In this document: positions 46,485 through 58,600 of the stretch, in pieces
Layout: each line of letters starts with the position of its first letter
How positions within the stretch are numbered: position 1 is the first letter of the stretch
DNA from: Icerya purchasi
Taxonomy: Eukaryota > Arthropoda > Insecta > Hemiptera > Monophlebidae
NCBI GenBank assembly: GCA_039619475.1
Contig: CM077116.1
Span: forward strand, 172,017,863 to 172,081,862
Length of the DNA stretch: 64,000 nt
Direction: 5' to 3'
Position numbers and translations under genes: made by a program
The notes under the pieces: generated by a model
The model's input: only the letters and a program-made list of their open reading frames with translations
Database searches by the model: none
Told to the model about the DNA's origin: nothing

Positions 46485-46925
46485 GAGACGATTGAGGATC
46501 GTTTTTTGATCGCAGTTCATTTTGTCGGCTAATTCACGACTTGTTTGGCGACCGTCCTCTTTCAAAAGTGCCTTGAGACGCTCTTCATCGAATTCCGAAG
46601 GTCTTCCGCTACGGGGCGTGTCGTCGAGGTCAAAGTCGTTGTTTTTGATCCTCGCAAATGTCCCGGGTTGCTTCGGCTGCCTTTTCGACCCCGATGAAAT
46701 GCGAAGAAGAGCAGGTGTCGAAAATGCTGATTTTTGCCTCCTGGGAATTCCATTTCTAAGCCTGAAAAATGTTGAAAAATTAAATTGTTCAAAAGAACAA
46801 ATAACACAGTTTTGTAGAGCAGAAAAAGTACTTTCTAATAAATACAAACAGTTTTCCAAACAAAAAACAAATCGTTTAAATAAAACTCTTCGAAAAAAAT
46901 GATACGAACTTATTCCTCAACCCAT
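46485..46925 (-). mobile_element. Truncated second mariner copy, opposite orientation
   Basis: Read on the minus strand, it begins with the same terminal repeat (ATGGGTTGAGGAATAAGTTCG; TA at 46926-46927) and runs through the 5' untranslated part and the N-terminal third of the transposase. It breaks off at about 46485, inside the codons for NRLH in the second helix-turn-helix. The frame encodes GIPRRQK/HFRHLLFFAFHRGRK depending on phase, then FDLDDTPRSGRPSEFDEERL and TSRELADKMNCDQKTILNRL. Compared with 44931-46152 it lacks 53 bases; in the other copy these lie between two TTGCGAGG octamers (45203-45210 and 45256-45263). This copy keeps a single octamer, as expected of a deletion between short direct repeats. 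Confidence 0.88.
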
Positions 46926-46929
46926 TATT

Positions 46930-48625
46930 TTTTGAATCAGTTAAATTGAACTGCAATAAGCTTTCAATAATACAAAAACTACAAATTAAAACTAATTTCC
47001 ATCGGCGATGTTAAAAATTGTTCCTTTTTTTTTTTTAATTCACTTTAAAGGGGTTGCAAAAATTGTTACGGTTAAATGTACGAAGTTTCTTTGTATGTTT
47101 AGCGAAATATAGAATACGTAATGGTTGTAACATTTTTCACGGCGATATTATTTGCTCATTGGGTAAATAAAAATACATGTAAATCGGTAAAATTTATATT
47201 TCTACATCGATTAAAAGTAAAATACGATACAACACAGAGCCAAAAGACAAAAACAAGGATGAGCACGTTTTCGTTCTATCAAACAATGCTGCGTTGAATT
47301 TCATATGCATCGTCAGAATAACGCCAGAGCAACAATATGATGACGTAGCCGTGATTTTGATGTATTCTTATCTGGGTGACGTCATACGGTTTATTCGACA
47401 GCAGCCTCGGGCAATAGTAGCAGCGATAAAAGAAATTTTACCCCAAAAAACACCAAGTGTAATTTGAATGTTAATGTCTAACGGATGTGTAATTAAAAAT
47501 TGATCTTTTTCCTCTATGGTGATATTCGCTTCAAAGTCATCCAGATTTACAAAAATCCTATGTAGCTTTACCCAAATTTAAAAAAAAACACGAAAAAAAT
47601 AGCTATAACAAAAGAATGCTTTTCCCAAAACCATTGTTGCTATAGCATAAATTATGTACCTACTAACGAGAATAATATCTTCAATGTAACCACGATTTGT
47701 TTCTTTCCTTTTTTTTACTTCCTCGTGCGTCGTAAAGGAAGGTAGTGTAATCATGAAAAATGTTTAATGCCATATTTCAACGTATATTTCGATCGTACCT
47801 GATTACTTCCCCTTATGCGGATGATAAAAGGAAGTAATGCATTTGCACAGTATTTTGAATTTCACAACAGAAATACCTATTTTGACCACCTTTGGATCCA
47901 TTTTTAAATAATTTCTCGTGATGTGTATGTAGGTATGTACGCGTATGTATCGCGCATAACTCAAAAATGGTCAGCCGCGGAAGCTTGAAATTTTGAATTT
48001 GAGACTCTTCAAATACATTTACACTGAGCGAGAAAACGATAAAGAAAATAACCTAAGCTACGGTAAACAAATAAATCCGAGTAACACGAAACACAGGTAA
48101 ACGTCTTAAAGTCTTAAAATATTTCGATCGAACAGCATCGTGAAATATGCGCGCGATGCATTCTTTGAAACTCGCTCGCCTCCTTCGAATGCGCACAACG
48201 TCGTATTTAAATAAGCACGGCAATCGATTTCCGGGAAACACATTCCGCATTTCGTATTTCACATTACTCGTTGCAAGGGCCCAAACACTGGGGCATCACA
48301 TAGTTTGAACACCGTAATAAGCGACACAATTCCGCATTCTCACTTATCGATATATAGAAAAATCGATAAGATGCAGAACTCAGCGCAAACGACGAGGACT
48401 AAAGGAAAGAGAGATGGAGTTGCGAAGATCTTGACAGTTCCGGTACGAAAGCGATACTGGTTAAGCGAAGCACGCTAAAAACAAAAAAGGACGTGGTGCC
48501 ATATTACTAATGTCGCCGGCGAATCGGTCCTAGTAGAGGCCAAATATATTTAAACCGCCAGAGTTTCGCCGGAAATCCAAGCCCGCTGAACTGTCGACAG
48601 TGAGGTACTTTCAACCGGTTGGCGG
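46930..48625. other. Unassigned stretch
   Basis: No gene is recognised. From 47720 to 48010 the text (TTCCTCGTGCGTCGTAAAGG, then GCGCATAACTCAAAAATGG) has the feel of an interspersed repeat, but only one copy is present here so I cannot show it. A 9-bp-arm hairpin, CTTATCGAT..ATCGATAAG, lies at about 48342-48371. Confidence 0.4.
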
Positions 48626-48627
48626 GA

Positions 48628-48750
48628 AAATTTATTTATTTATTTTTTTTATTTATGTATATTAATCCTTACGCTAGGAGCAATAATATACAAGAAAATG
48701 TTATGAAAAAACGTTACGTAATGAAGGTATTGCATAGACCGCAGTGGCTG

Positions 48751-48783
<33 letters not shown>

Positions 48784-48784
48784 A
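48628..48784. repeat. Short segment framed by inverted TTTA/TAAA arrays
   Basis: The left edge is a TTTA array (48630-48651) and the right edge a TAAA array (48756-48784); they are complementary and enclose about 105 bases of other sequence. This could be a small inverted-repeat element or two independent microsatellites. Confidence 0.5.
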
Positions 48785-48789
48785 CGGTT

Positions 48790-50730
48790 CATTGAAATAA
48801 GTGTTGTATACGCGTTCACCTTAAGAGAATAAATTTAGCTGAAAAATGAATCTGGAAATGATGGGGGGAAAATACACGGCGATAAAAATATAATGATAGT
48901 TAAAGGATAAAGGTTAAGTGCTAAAGGGGAGAGTGCCAGCGGCTGGAAAACGGGGCTTTTTAGATCAGACGAAAAAGGGTTCTTTTACTGAGCGAAAAAT
49001 AATATCATCTGTCAATCGATGTCGGCTACTGGTGCTTACACATGTAGAAGGGAAAATCCTTATAACACTGTCAGTCTTTTGAGAACTGCACTGGGTCGCT
49101 TCGGAAAAAATCGAGACTTGTAATTTGATGAAATCGAACAGAATATTTACTGGACATAACGAAGGACGAACAGAAAGTTGGAAAATCTGCTTTTCATCGA
49201 TTCGCTTTTTTATTTCCGCCCGGGTAACGGTATATGAAAACGGTAACAGGACGTCGCGGTAACACACCGACAGGCATCGTGTGTACAGAAAGCGTTCGAT
49301 GCGGAGATATTAAAAAAAAAATAAAAAAAATCGCTGACTGGCACACAGGTACTGGCAGATGCAGTTATATTGGCGCGCGATTTAACGGGATTCGCCATTT
49401 ATTATCTTCGTTATCGCACACGATCATCCGAGTAATTGATTTTTAATAGACTGCTACGTCAGCTTCTCTACATTAAAATAATGTGCAGGCCGAAATACTA
49501 CTACTACTAGTACTCGTATTTTATGAAATTTTTCTTTCCTCTTCATTTACATCGCCGTGAAATACCGCTGTCGATAACGATGCTACCGCTCTCCCTTGAT
49601 CAACAGCGAGCATTATATATCTCCGATTAAAACGATGAAATACCGATCTAAACGCACAAATGATAAAAATGGACGTTTCTCTGATTGTTATTATTGTTTC
49701 CGCGATAAATATGATACCGGACCGTTCGAATTTATCGTCATCCGCTATTAGCGCGTTATGTCAGACCAACAATAGTGATTTGAACACGAACAACACATTA
49801 GAGAAGGTCTATTTATTGAACGTCGATCGCCGCGCTTCAGGTGAAAAACTAACTCGCACCGATCAATATCACCTGTCATTATTATTATACGTTTTCAATT
49901 AAAAATTTGCTTCGACGCGCGCGAACTTTTTACTAGTTCTATTAAATACACGATTCGCTCGTAACATGGAATCATGTTTACAATTATACCATAGCTTTTT
50001 TCCTGCGAATTCGCTCGCGTATTTAGAACCGATTTTTCAAAGGAAGTTAAGTTGGTCCGTCGTTTGAATGTCGTTTTTATGTTAATTGAGTAAAATGTAC
50101 ACGCATCTATTAGGAGAAATTGTTTACCATAAAAATTTAACAGTTTACTTTCAAATTATTACTTTTTTTATCGGTCATTCACGCATTGAGATCTCAATAA
50201 TGCTAACGCGACAGACACAATTATAATTCATATTTGTAATTTCATTATGGCCTCTGTAATTAATGTTCTTCAGTTTTCGTAGAGCGTGCTAAATTTTGTT
50301 TTATTTTATAGGAAAGATTTTTTTTTCTTTTTCTTTTTGCGTTATTAATTTTAAAGTGTCTAGCAGATCAAATGAAAATGCATGTCTCTTATAAATAGAA
50401 TAAATCGCTCTATATTTTTACCGCTGAAATATACAAGAAGGTCAGGCGCCTGGAAAATGTGCATGTTTTATGGAAAATCGAAAATACCTAAAAACAAGTG
50501 CGCATTATTCAGTGCGGTTGAAAAAATAACGAACGGGTGGTGTTAGATTACACGGGTTACCACACCTGCTTAATAAACACGGCGACAGAATTGAATAATA
50601 CAAAGAATAAACAGGAAAAAGAAAAAGTGAAGTTAATAAGAAAAATTTAATAAAAACGAAAATTAAAATTTACTATCCGCTAATAAGAAAACGAGGTCTT
50701 AAATGAAAACCGAGAACGTAATGAGAGAAA
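48790..50730. other. Unassigned, in part GC-richer stretch
   Basis: No gene is recognised. From 49.0 to 49.9 kb there is more G and C and frames of up to 100 codons occur on both strands, overlapping each other and without domains. Confidence 0.4.
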
Positions 50731-50732
50731 AA

Positions 50733-51632
50733 CTTGTTTTTTTTTGTTTTTTTTTATATATACAAATTACAACTGGCCAGAAGGCCATCCAGCAATTGGA
50801 CTGTAACGCGAAAATAACTTGTTAGGGGTTAGCATCTAGCGATGGACCCCACTGAAATTTTAGTAACATAAAACTAGGCCAGATCAAACGGTCGACTACG
50901 TTTTAACCTTCGAACATCAAGACTATTATCAAGAAGATTGATCGCCAAAACGTTTGTGTGAGACTCCAAGCGGCCTATGTATCGCTTAGCAGCTCGCTTG
51001 ATCTCGTCTTTCACATATGGGATATTTAAGTCTTGATGTAGAGTGTGGTTAGATACGTACCAGGGCGGTGAGACTATCAGCCTTATAGCCTTGTTCTGGA
51101 ACCGTTGTATCTTGTTTATGTGTGTATCCTTTGCACAACCCCACAACATTAAACCGTATGTCCAAACGGGCTTTATAATTATTTTGTACACTAAGAATTT
51201 ATTTTCCAATGATAAACTAGAGTACCTGCCAAGAAGCCAATTTAATTCTTGCAATCTTATATCTAGATGTTTTCTTTTTTGTGTAATATGCTTTTGCCAT
51301 GTTAATTTGCGGTCCAAATGAATACCTAAGTATTTTACATCTTTATCCTGGTTGATAACCACCCCATTTATTTCTAACGGCTGATACGTAAAATTTCGCA
51401 ACGTGAAATCTACTTGCGTACATTTACTTTCGTTTACTCTAATACGCCAACGACTCAGCCAGTTTTCCACTTCCGATAAAGTTTTTTTCAATTTATTCGA
51501 AGTTTCACTATTGTCTTTACCGGTAGCTAATAGTGCTGTATCGTCTGCAAACGTAGCTGTTATCACGCTATTATCAACTGGAAAATCGGCAGAGTAGATT
51601 AAGTAAAGCACCGGGCCCAAGACACCTTATCG
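50733..51632 (-). mobile_element. 5'-truncated jockey-clade LINE, minus strand
   Basis: A T-rich run at 50738-50753 on the plus strand is the poly-A tail of an element read on the minus strand. An untranslated part of about 120 bases follows, then the ORF2 C-terminal region. Homology stops at about 51632, within the palm motif B (GVLGPVLYLIYSADFP), so the RNA was copied only from the RT palm to the 3' end. This is typical early arrest during target-primed reverse transcription. Confidence 0.85.
50874..51620 (-). CDS. Jockey-like reverse transcriptase, C-terminal 248 codons, uninterrupted
   Basis: This is the longest clean coding segment in the window. On the minus strand it encodes MGPVLYLIYSADFP, then ITATFADDTALLATG (catalytic Asp pair of palm motif C), VENWLSRWRIRVNESKCTQV, VKYLGIHLDRKLTWQKHI (motif D/E side), then the thumb and C-terminal region with YKIIIKPVWTYGLMLWGCAK, IQRFQNKAIRLIVSPPWYVS and the closing LDVRRLKRSRPFDLA. 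No frameshift or stop breaks it, unlike the related copy at 38.1-39.9 kb, so this insertion is younger. The chosen ATG is only the first Met inside the truncated frame; there is no endonuclease and no palm motif A, so it cannot be active. Confidence 0.85.
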   Translation of the reverse strand: MGPVLYLIYSADFPVDNSVITATFADDTALLATGKDNSETSNKLKKTLSEVENWLSRWRIRVNESKCTQVDFTLRNFTYQPLEINGVVINQDKDVKYLGIHLDRKLTWQKHITQKRKHLDIRLQELNWLLGRYSSLSLENKFLVYKIIIKPVWTYGLMLWGCAKDTHINKIQRFQNKAIRLIVSPPWYVSNHTLHQDLNIPYVKDEIKRAAKRYIGRLESHTNVLAINLLDNSLDVRRLKRSRPFDLA

Positions 51633-51639
51633 AAAAGAA

Positions 51640-52385
51640 AATACGAATGCATCTAATAACCGCTCGGAACTTGAAAACAACAAATGCGGAAAAGGAATGA
51701 AAACGAGATTTTTTAAAGATGGCCTGCTAATTAAGAAAAGAAAAAAAAACAGCCATGTTTAATAGGAAAGGAATACTGATGGACATCTTAAATGGAGGAA
51801 GCTGGGCCATTAAAAAAAAAAAAAAATTGAAAAAAAAAAAGATACATATATATATATATATATATCTTTTTCGACTTTGTTTACATTTTTCGAAATAGTC
51901 GTTTATATTAACCGTAAGTTTTGTTTTGCTTAAAAAGGATCTTGAAACAAACGTAGCCTCCTTTCGGCCTCACGATTTCCAAAAGCAGACAGATAAAAAT
52001 ATTTTCAAATCGCTAACAGTAATACTTTTGTATTCGTTTAAAAAATGCGCGCTACTTTGTAAACACCGAATAGACTAAAACGTTCAAAAGTGATTTGAGA
52101 ACAGAACACATGTGCTAAATCGTTGAAGTAAAAACAGAAGGGAAAAGGTGAAGGTAGCGCTGTCCCGCTTCCCTAATATGGTTTTCTTAGATTTGACACA
52201 TCTGTCTCTCTCACTTTCGCTAGTAATTTTCTATTTAAACACTGTCTTGCAACTGCTATACTGTTATTTGAGATTGTAACACAAAGCTTAAGACGACCCA
52301 ACTAATATGAACTTTTGAATTTCATCAAAACAGGCGAGTAGACAAAAATTTAAAAAAAACAGATTTTCTGTTTAAGTGCGATAAA
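51640..52385. other. Unassigned stretch with (TA)n at 51843-51864
   Basis: A runs at 51813-51825 and 51831-51840 and a short TA array are present. Nothing coding is seen. Confidence 0.5.
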
Positions 52386-52389
52386 AATA

Positions 52390-53115
52390 GACTGTTGATT
52401 CTTCTTTTTTGCTCGTATTACATCATTGTATTGACGTAGGCTTCCCTTTATATTTTCCTTCCGAAGCAACTGGGTTCTCGCTGTGTTTACAATATCATCT
52501 GTCCATCTCCTGTTTGACCTTCCTCCGGTTCATTTTCCGCCGCATGGTCTCCAGACCACCAACTCTTTCGTCCATTTTCCATCAAATTGTCTTCCAATAG
52601 CCCATGCCCATTTGTTTATCGCTTTCCTTTCATCGGTATTCTCCAACATCGTTTCTGCTCTGATTTTTTTTGATTTTATTGTATCTTAAAGTCTAACACC
52701 CAGTAATGCACGCTCACCATTTTTCTTTCAGTCGTTCTCATTTTTCCAATTACTTGTTTTGTTATTGGTCACGTTTCTGCAGCGTACGTCATTACTGGCA
52801 TTACACATTGATGAAACAGTTTTGCTCTGTTTTCTCTATTAGTTATTCTTTTGAAAACATATTCTTCATTCTACGATATGCGATCCATCTGCTTGTTATT
52901 TTCCTCCTGGTAAGATCTGAGCTTGTTTCCTTTCCTTGTTGCGAAGAAGACTTCACACCTAAATACACAAATTCGTCCACCTCTTCTATATTTCCTTTTT
53001 GCAATTTTATTTTATACACTAGTTGTCGAGTTTTTCGATTTTGATTACATTTCATATATTTAGTTTTTTCGTTATCTTTAACCCCATAGTTTTTAACGTC
53101 ATCTCCAGTTCCTGG
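52390..53115 (-). pseudogene. RTE-like LINE reverse transcriptase, C-terminal half, decayed
   Basis: Read on the minus strand in changing frames: VKNYGVKDNEKTKYMKC (the I.GL.IN..KTK.M block), NIEEVDEFVYLGVKSSSQQG (usual EEV.EFVYLGS.I..D), RRKITSRWIAYRRMKNMF (usual RRI..AW.AF.K.KN.F), LFHQCVMPVMTYAAET (usual LF.QCVLPV.TYG.ETW), IGKMRTTERKM (usual QRAMERAM), KWAWAIGRQFDGKWTKELVV with WRPCGGK (usual KW.WAGHIARR.DGRWT..VL.WRPR.GK), a stop, then GGRSNRRWTDDIVNTA. This order is that of endonuclease-reverse transcriptases of the RTE type known from insects. The RT catalytic core is missing; at least three frame changes and two stops are seen. The 112-codon plus-strand frame at 52706-53044 is its shadow. 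Confidence 0.8.
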
Positions 53116-54950
53116 TGATTATGATGTAAATATTACCACAGACAGACGCTACGGTTTTTTATATTAGTACATATACATAGTCTGTCTGTCTGCACACTCT
53201 AATTGCACAAACTGCTGAACTAATTCTGCTCCGCTTCTTATCAATGAATAGACTAACCTCTGCGGAAGGTTGCATAATTTGTAAGTTTCCGTTATGATTA
53301 AGTCGACCTATAAGCATTTCGTCAATGAACAAGGAGATAGTAAAATACACATTCGACAAAATCAAAAAAAAAAAAAAAAAAAATTAGAATAAGATTTTTA
53401 CTGCGGTAAATGTAAATTTTAAATTTTTAGCGTAGGTGAAAAAAAAATTAATTCATTAGCAATTTTAAAGTGTTTAGTAAGAAATAATAAAAATCTACGA
53501 GATGGGGGGGGGGGCGAGGTACAGATGAAGAGAAGTTTGTTTAACAAATGACAGAGGGACGATCCACGCTTTACAAATAACAAATGTGATTAAGTATCGA
53601 AACTATTTCCATGTTCATGTATAGTAAAATTAAAATAAAACTGATCGGAATTATTATTTATAAAATATTATAACTGTTATAATATTCCAAAAATAGTAAT
53701 TCCTGTCAACTTATTTTATTTTAAATAACAAATGGTAGAGCAAAATTCTCAACTATATATCGCGGCGGACACAGGCCCTACCTAAGGAGGGCGAGAATCT
53801 TCATCTAAATGTGAGTACCCTTCATGCTAAACATGTTTCCTAGAACAAGAATGAATCTTACATAAGTTTGTTAATTTAAAAAAAAAAAAAAAAATAATTA
53901 TTAAATAGAAATTATTTACATTTAAAGGCTTTGAGGGCACGGGTAATAGCAGAATAAGTAACTGTTATGCAGAAACAGGAATGGCAAAGAAGTAATAAAA
54001 GAAAGCTTTCGAGATGAGACCACGCTAGGCCGACAGAAATAAAATTTCGACTTTTTTTTTCTCGATATTTATTTCGAAACACACTTCTGAACTTTTTCAG
54101 CGCGTCGTAACATTTTGGAGTACATTAATCCCAATATTCTCGGAAGCCTCCGTTTTGAATCTCTATGGAGACACGTCCCCGTAAGTTTCAATACCGCGGG
54201 TAAATTTGTGGCCCGAATGTGCGGTGTTAAATCAACAATTCATGACTCTAGCGCGATTTTCTTCTCTTACAACGGTGCGTCAATTGTAATTAACGCATTA
54301 CCTTCGCAGCAGTTTCATTGTGTACACTCGTCGACTGTCCCACCGAACACTGAAAATCTCTTGCGAGCCAAAAAAACGATTTTGTTTTTTCGTTTTGTCA
54401 TAAAGCGTCGTCGTAAAAAACATCATGAAACGCGTTGAATGTTCACACATAAACCAATAAACACGAAAGCATCCCGCGTTAACTGTGTTCCGGAAGCAAA
54501 TATTAAAAATGATTTACATCGAAACAAGTTCAATAGCGTAAAATTCTTTCGCTTCTTGATGTGAAAACCCCAGCAATATGCAAGACACAGCCACAGAAAA
54601 TCGTCGAGGAATTCTTTAAATGTCTCCTCGGAACGTTTCCGTCTAATAGAGATGCGCAAATCAACTCCGCTAGAGGAATTTTTGGTACATACACATGTAT
54701 CTTTCCGACTGCGAATTTCTATCCGCGTCTCAACTGCAACTTTGCCGGAGTTCCGTATTTCATACCTAGTGCATAATCTCGCATCTTCGCTGCGTATTCA
54801 ACGCCAACTCCGCGTAGCACTCCAGACGCACAAGTAACAGAACGTCCTTGAACGCAGGGCGCATATGCGCAGCTAACGCTTTTTGAGATACACTAAATCA
54901 CATGGTCGGAGATATATCCGGCTGTGCCCGAACGCGGATATATTTCTGAG
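53116..54950. other. Unassigned stretch
   Basis: No gene is recognised. A runs at 53364-53383 and 53878-53894 and a G run at 53504-53513 are present. A 107-codon plus-strand frame at 54115-54438 has no known domain. Confidence 0.4.
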
Positions 54951-54953
54951 GAT

Positions 54954-55200
54954 ATTGATACGACTTTCGTGTCTTTGAGGTCCCTTTTACGGGCGCTATT
55001 TGATACGACTTTCGTGTCTTTGAGGTCACTTTTTACGGGCGCTATTTGATACAAATTGCTACTTCGAGTCCCTCTTTCGGAGCGTCTTTTGATACAGATG
55101 GCGTGATTTTAGAATTTAAATTTTTGTTCCTGTTCCGGATGCCATTTGATACGAACAACGTTTCTTCCCTGTTACAGGTTCACTTGATACGGTTTATGTT
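54954..55200. repeat. Short tandem array of about 45-bp units with a TTTGATACG motif
   Basis: Two almost identical units (GATACGACTTTCGTGTCTTT, GAGGTC(C/A)C and TTTTTACGGGCGCTATTT) are followed by at least three degraded ones that start with TTTGATACAAATT, TTTGATACAGATG and TTTGATACGAACA, and a last TTGATACGG. Unit lengths of 45, 46 and then about 40-55 shift the reading frame, so the array is not a coding repeat. Confidence 0.85.
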
Positions 55201-55260
55201 GATGAGAGAGAGAAATGATAGAAGTAAAATAAAAAAAAAAATAAACAATAATACGTTTTC

Positions 55261-55283
55261 GATCCCGCCCCAAAGCGGCGGGA
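55261..55283. repeat. GC-rich hairpin, 8-bp arms
   Basis: ATCCCGCC and GGCGGGAT are exactly complementary around a 7-nt loop. It stands just after the tandem array. Confidence 0.8.
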
Positions 55284-55598
55284 TTCTCTCCGCTAGAGAT
55301 ATCACGAAGTCGATACCACGTGTTTAATAAGCAAAACTTTTACTAAGAAATAAACTTATAATTGATGGAAAAGTTCACAAAAAACTGACAGGACAGCGAT
55401 CCTGATACATGTACTCGGCCACGATAGACAAAAAATAACAGAAAATTTCACTTTTTGACAAAATTAACAAAAAAAAAATATATTAAGCGGCATGGCGCGT
55501 AACCATTTCGATACACGTGCGACAGCGACCAGATATATCACGAACACCGAACGATCGACGATTAACTCTAACTAAAACTAAAAAACGGTAACCAACGG

Positions 55599-55634
55599 CT
55601 ACGCAGAAGTGTTCTTACAGAAACTTCTGCGTAG
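55599..55634. repeat. Hairpin with 12-bp perfect arms
   Basis: CTACGCAGAAGT (55599-55610) pairs exactly with 55623-55634, and part of the 12-nt interior (GTTCT with AGAA) can extend the stem. A C run follows at 55638-55642. Confidence 0.85.
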
Positions 55635-55639
55635 ATCCC

Positions 55640-58600
55640 CCCACTAACTACCCTGCCTGACTTTTGGCGGAATACATTTGAAATCTCTTCTTTGGCTCAA
55701 GGTCATTCGACACACAGTACGGATGCGCGCTTTCGCCGCAAGCACATGTCACTGCCTAAGCCCTCGACCACTACTACTACACAGACACTAGTGTAGTGTA
55801 TCGTCCCGGTGCAACTGATCGAACTAACAGGCACGGGATTTCCATTTTGGCCGAGTAAGCATACTTGACAAAGCAAAGCGACGGCTAAAAAGAACGATGT
55901 CCGATAGATGGTGAATTAATGACGTTTCGGGGAGTATTTTTATAACTCGGACATCGTCAAAATATAGCGCTGCAAATACCGAATCCGTATCAATATAAAA
56001 CTGTGTCCGGAATTATCCATGCCTAGTGTCTAATTCGCAGCAGAATTATCGCGTAACAAAACACGAATGACTTACAATTTTAATAAAACTCGTGGTTGAC
56101 GCTCGTGTTCGCTTCTGTAATCACATTAAGCGGAGTAAAATTTAATTCACAGCGTACGAATCTCAAAAAAGTTTTCTTAGAAATCAATCGTGTTGCGTTT
56201 AAAAATGTCGATAAATCTTCTGCTACTGTCTGAAAAAATTTTCACACAGAGAAAAAGTTTGCACATTTTCCGGTGTCCTTTTTCCCCGATTTTACTAATG
56301 CAGAAATAGTAAAATATTTCAATATTAATCGAATAACTGGAAATAATTAAAAGGCCAACGCTCGAGTAGCATTTTTGATAGTTCACACCATGTTGCGTGG
56401 TGCGACCGAAAAGCAAGCAGGTTGAGGAAACCCCCTGCGAATGGTCGAGGGAAGTGAGCAGGGCGCTAGGTCCCTAGAGTACTTCAGTAATAATATTAAA
56501 AACTGTCCATCGTGTAGCCGTTCACAGATACCCTTAATCTAGGATTAATCGAACCTTTCACCGATCCCTAATCCTTTCGTAATACGATTACACATAGCAT
56601 ACCACCTTTTTCGCCTAGTTTAACCCGCATTAGTAGAAATGTAACGAAAATGAAGCGAAAATTTACGATGAGCTACAATTAAACCAGCTGATAAAATGAA
56701 GTAGCGATAAAATTACCGTTCACTTTTCTAAAGTTCTAGTTTTTTTTGTTTTTTTGTTGTTTTTTTTGGACAGAAAATAACTCTGACAAGTTGCCACGCC
56801 GATCTGTTCGATAATTTTTACTTATTAATGATTAAACATAGCGTGTTTGCTGCTCTGTCGGAGCAGTTGCTCCGAAACAACGTATGAAATAATCGATTAA
56901 TAGATAATAAAGATTAATATTTTTTTACATAATTAAAAATATTGTTATACTGAAGATTCGTAAACTTAAATTCGCGACGACTCCGTATAAAGTAAAAAAT
57001 TAAATCGCTATGTTAATTACGCTCCAGATTTTTAATTAGAACAAAGTATGTTTTACAATGAAATTAAAAATATCAATATTTTTAAAACGGTATTTATCAG
57101 ATTTTAAGAAATAGAAATAAATGTGAATTGTGTAACGCATTTCAATGCAACAAAAGAAAAAGAAAAAAGTTAAAAACTGACTCCAGTACTTATACATGCG
57201 TCTTGTTTAATGATAGGTAACTTTTAATAATTTAAAATAAAATTGAAGCGAAATCTTTTAAGATAAACGATTAATTATTTAATACTAAACATTACCTTTG
57301 GAAGTGTCATTTTGTTGCTAAAGCATCCCCCTTCTGGGTTTTTGTTAAATAATATTTTTACAAGTTTAATAGTGTGTATATTTTAAAATAATTATTGTTT
57401 TTTTTTTAAAAAAAAATCATATAGGGATAATTAAAAAATTAATTTACGAATTAAAAATTATGATAAAGATGATTTGAAAAGTAAAATAAATGTTTTTTTT
57501 TTTGTTTTTCATAACACCGTTCGTGGTTTTTTAATTTTCTGAAGTATAAATTATTATTTTTCTATCAGATATTTTCTTCTAATACTCATCAAATACTGTT
57601 ATTAGAAAATTTAATTAAATACGAATTCTAATTAAATTTTTTTCAGGTCTTATCTTTTATAATATTAAAATGATATTATCTTGTATTTGTTAAATTTAAA
57701 TGTATTTAATTTTAGTTCATAAAAGTTACATACGTTTTTTACACAAATTTAACCGAATGTAATACTGCCTTTTTATAGGAGTGAAAACCCCAAAAAATTT
57801 ATGAATAATTTAGAATTGAGCAGATATGATGCTGCCTGTTCGAATACAATTTGGCAACGAAACGGCACCTTCAAAGATTTAGATGCTTTTCCTCGTTTTC
57901 CCTCTCGCTGTTCTGGAGCAGTGTGGTCGAAGCAACTATCGGATAAATAGTTACCGGAACAGTATTCGTAGCAATTGTCGTAGAGCAATAGTCGGAGCAG
58001 TGACAAAAGAGCAGCGCTGCGATTTTTGGGCCATCATTAGTGCATACATCGAAAAAAAAAGAGGGAAAAAACATAAAATACAACCGACTGTAGTTCAAAC
58101 CGATTCGCGCGATAATTTCTACTACTAATTAAGATCGATCGTCGATGGAACAAATTTAATTACATACAGTCGACAAGGATGGCGAAGATGCCGTTTTATT
58201 ATTAAGTAGCGCTGAAACATGGTAGCACCTTGATCGCTAAAAAATGACCCGGTGTGAATGAACTAAGTAAATTTTGCTCTGGCTACTGGTTTCGTTGTTG
58301 CGGCGTGATTTCAACGGCAAAAACGCATTGTACTCGGAGTCTTTTCATTATCAATGGTTCTCCTCGCAGCGATGTAATTGGTTTTATTCTACGGCTCACT
58401 TACCTTTTTAACTGCAACTAGTTCACCTACACACACAGCTGTCTCTTACAGACACGAAGTTGCGTGCGCTTGTTGTACACCACCACCACCACCGCGTCAA
58501 CTTCAAACGTTAACGAACGCTTGTGGCGATAAATAAATTATTCACTTACACACATACCTGTGTACATATGACAGAAAATTCATTCGATGTTATACTTTCT

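Noticed and set aside
50733..53115. Both minus-strand LINE pieces at 50.7-51.6 and 52.4-53.1 kb as one element
   Set aside because: The first ends in its own poly-A and has jockey motifs; the second has RTE-like C-terminal motifs. Both are C-terminal ends, so they cannot be parts of one copy.
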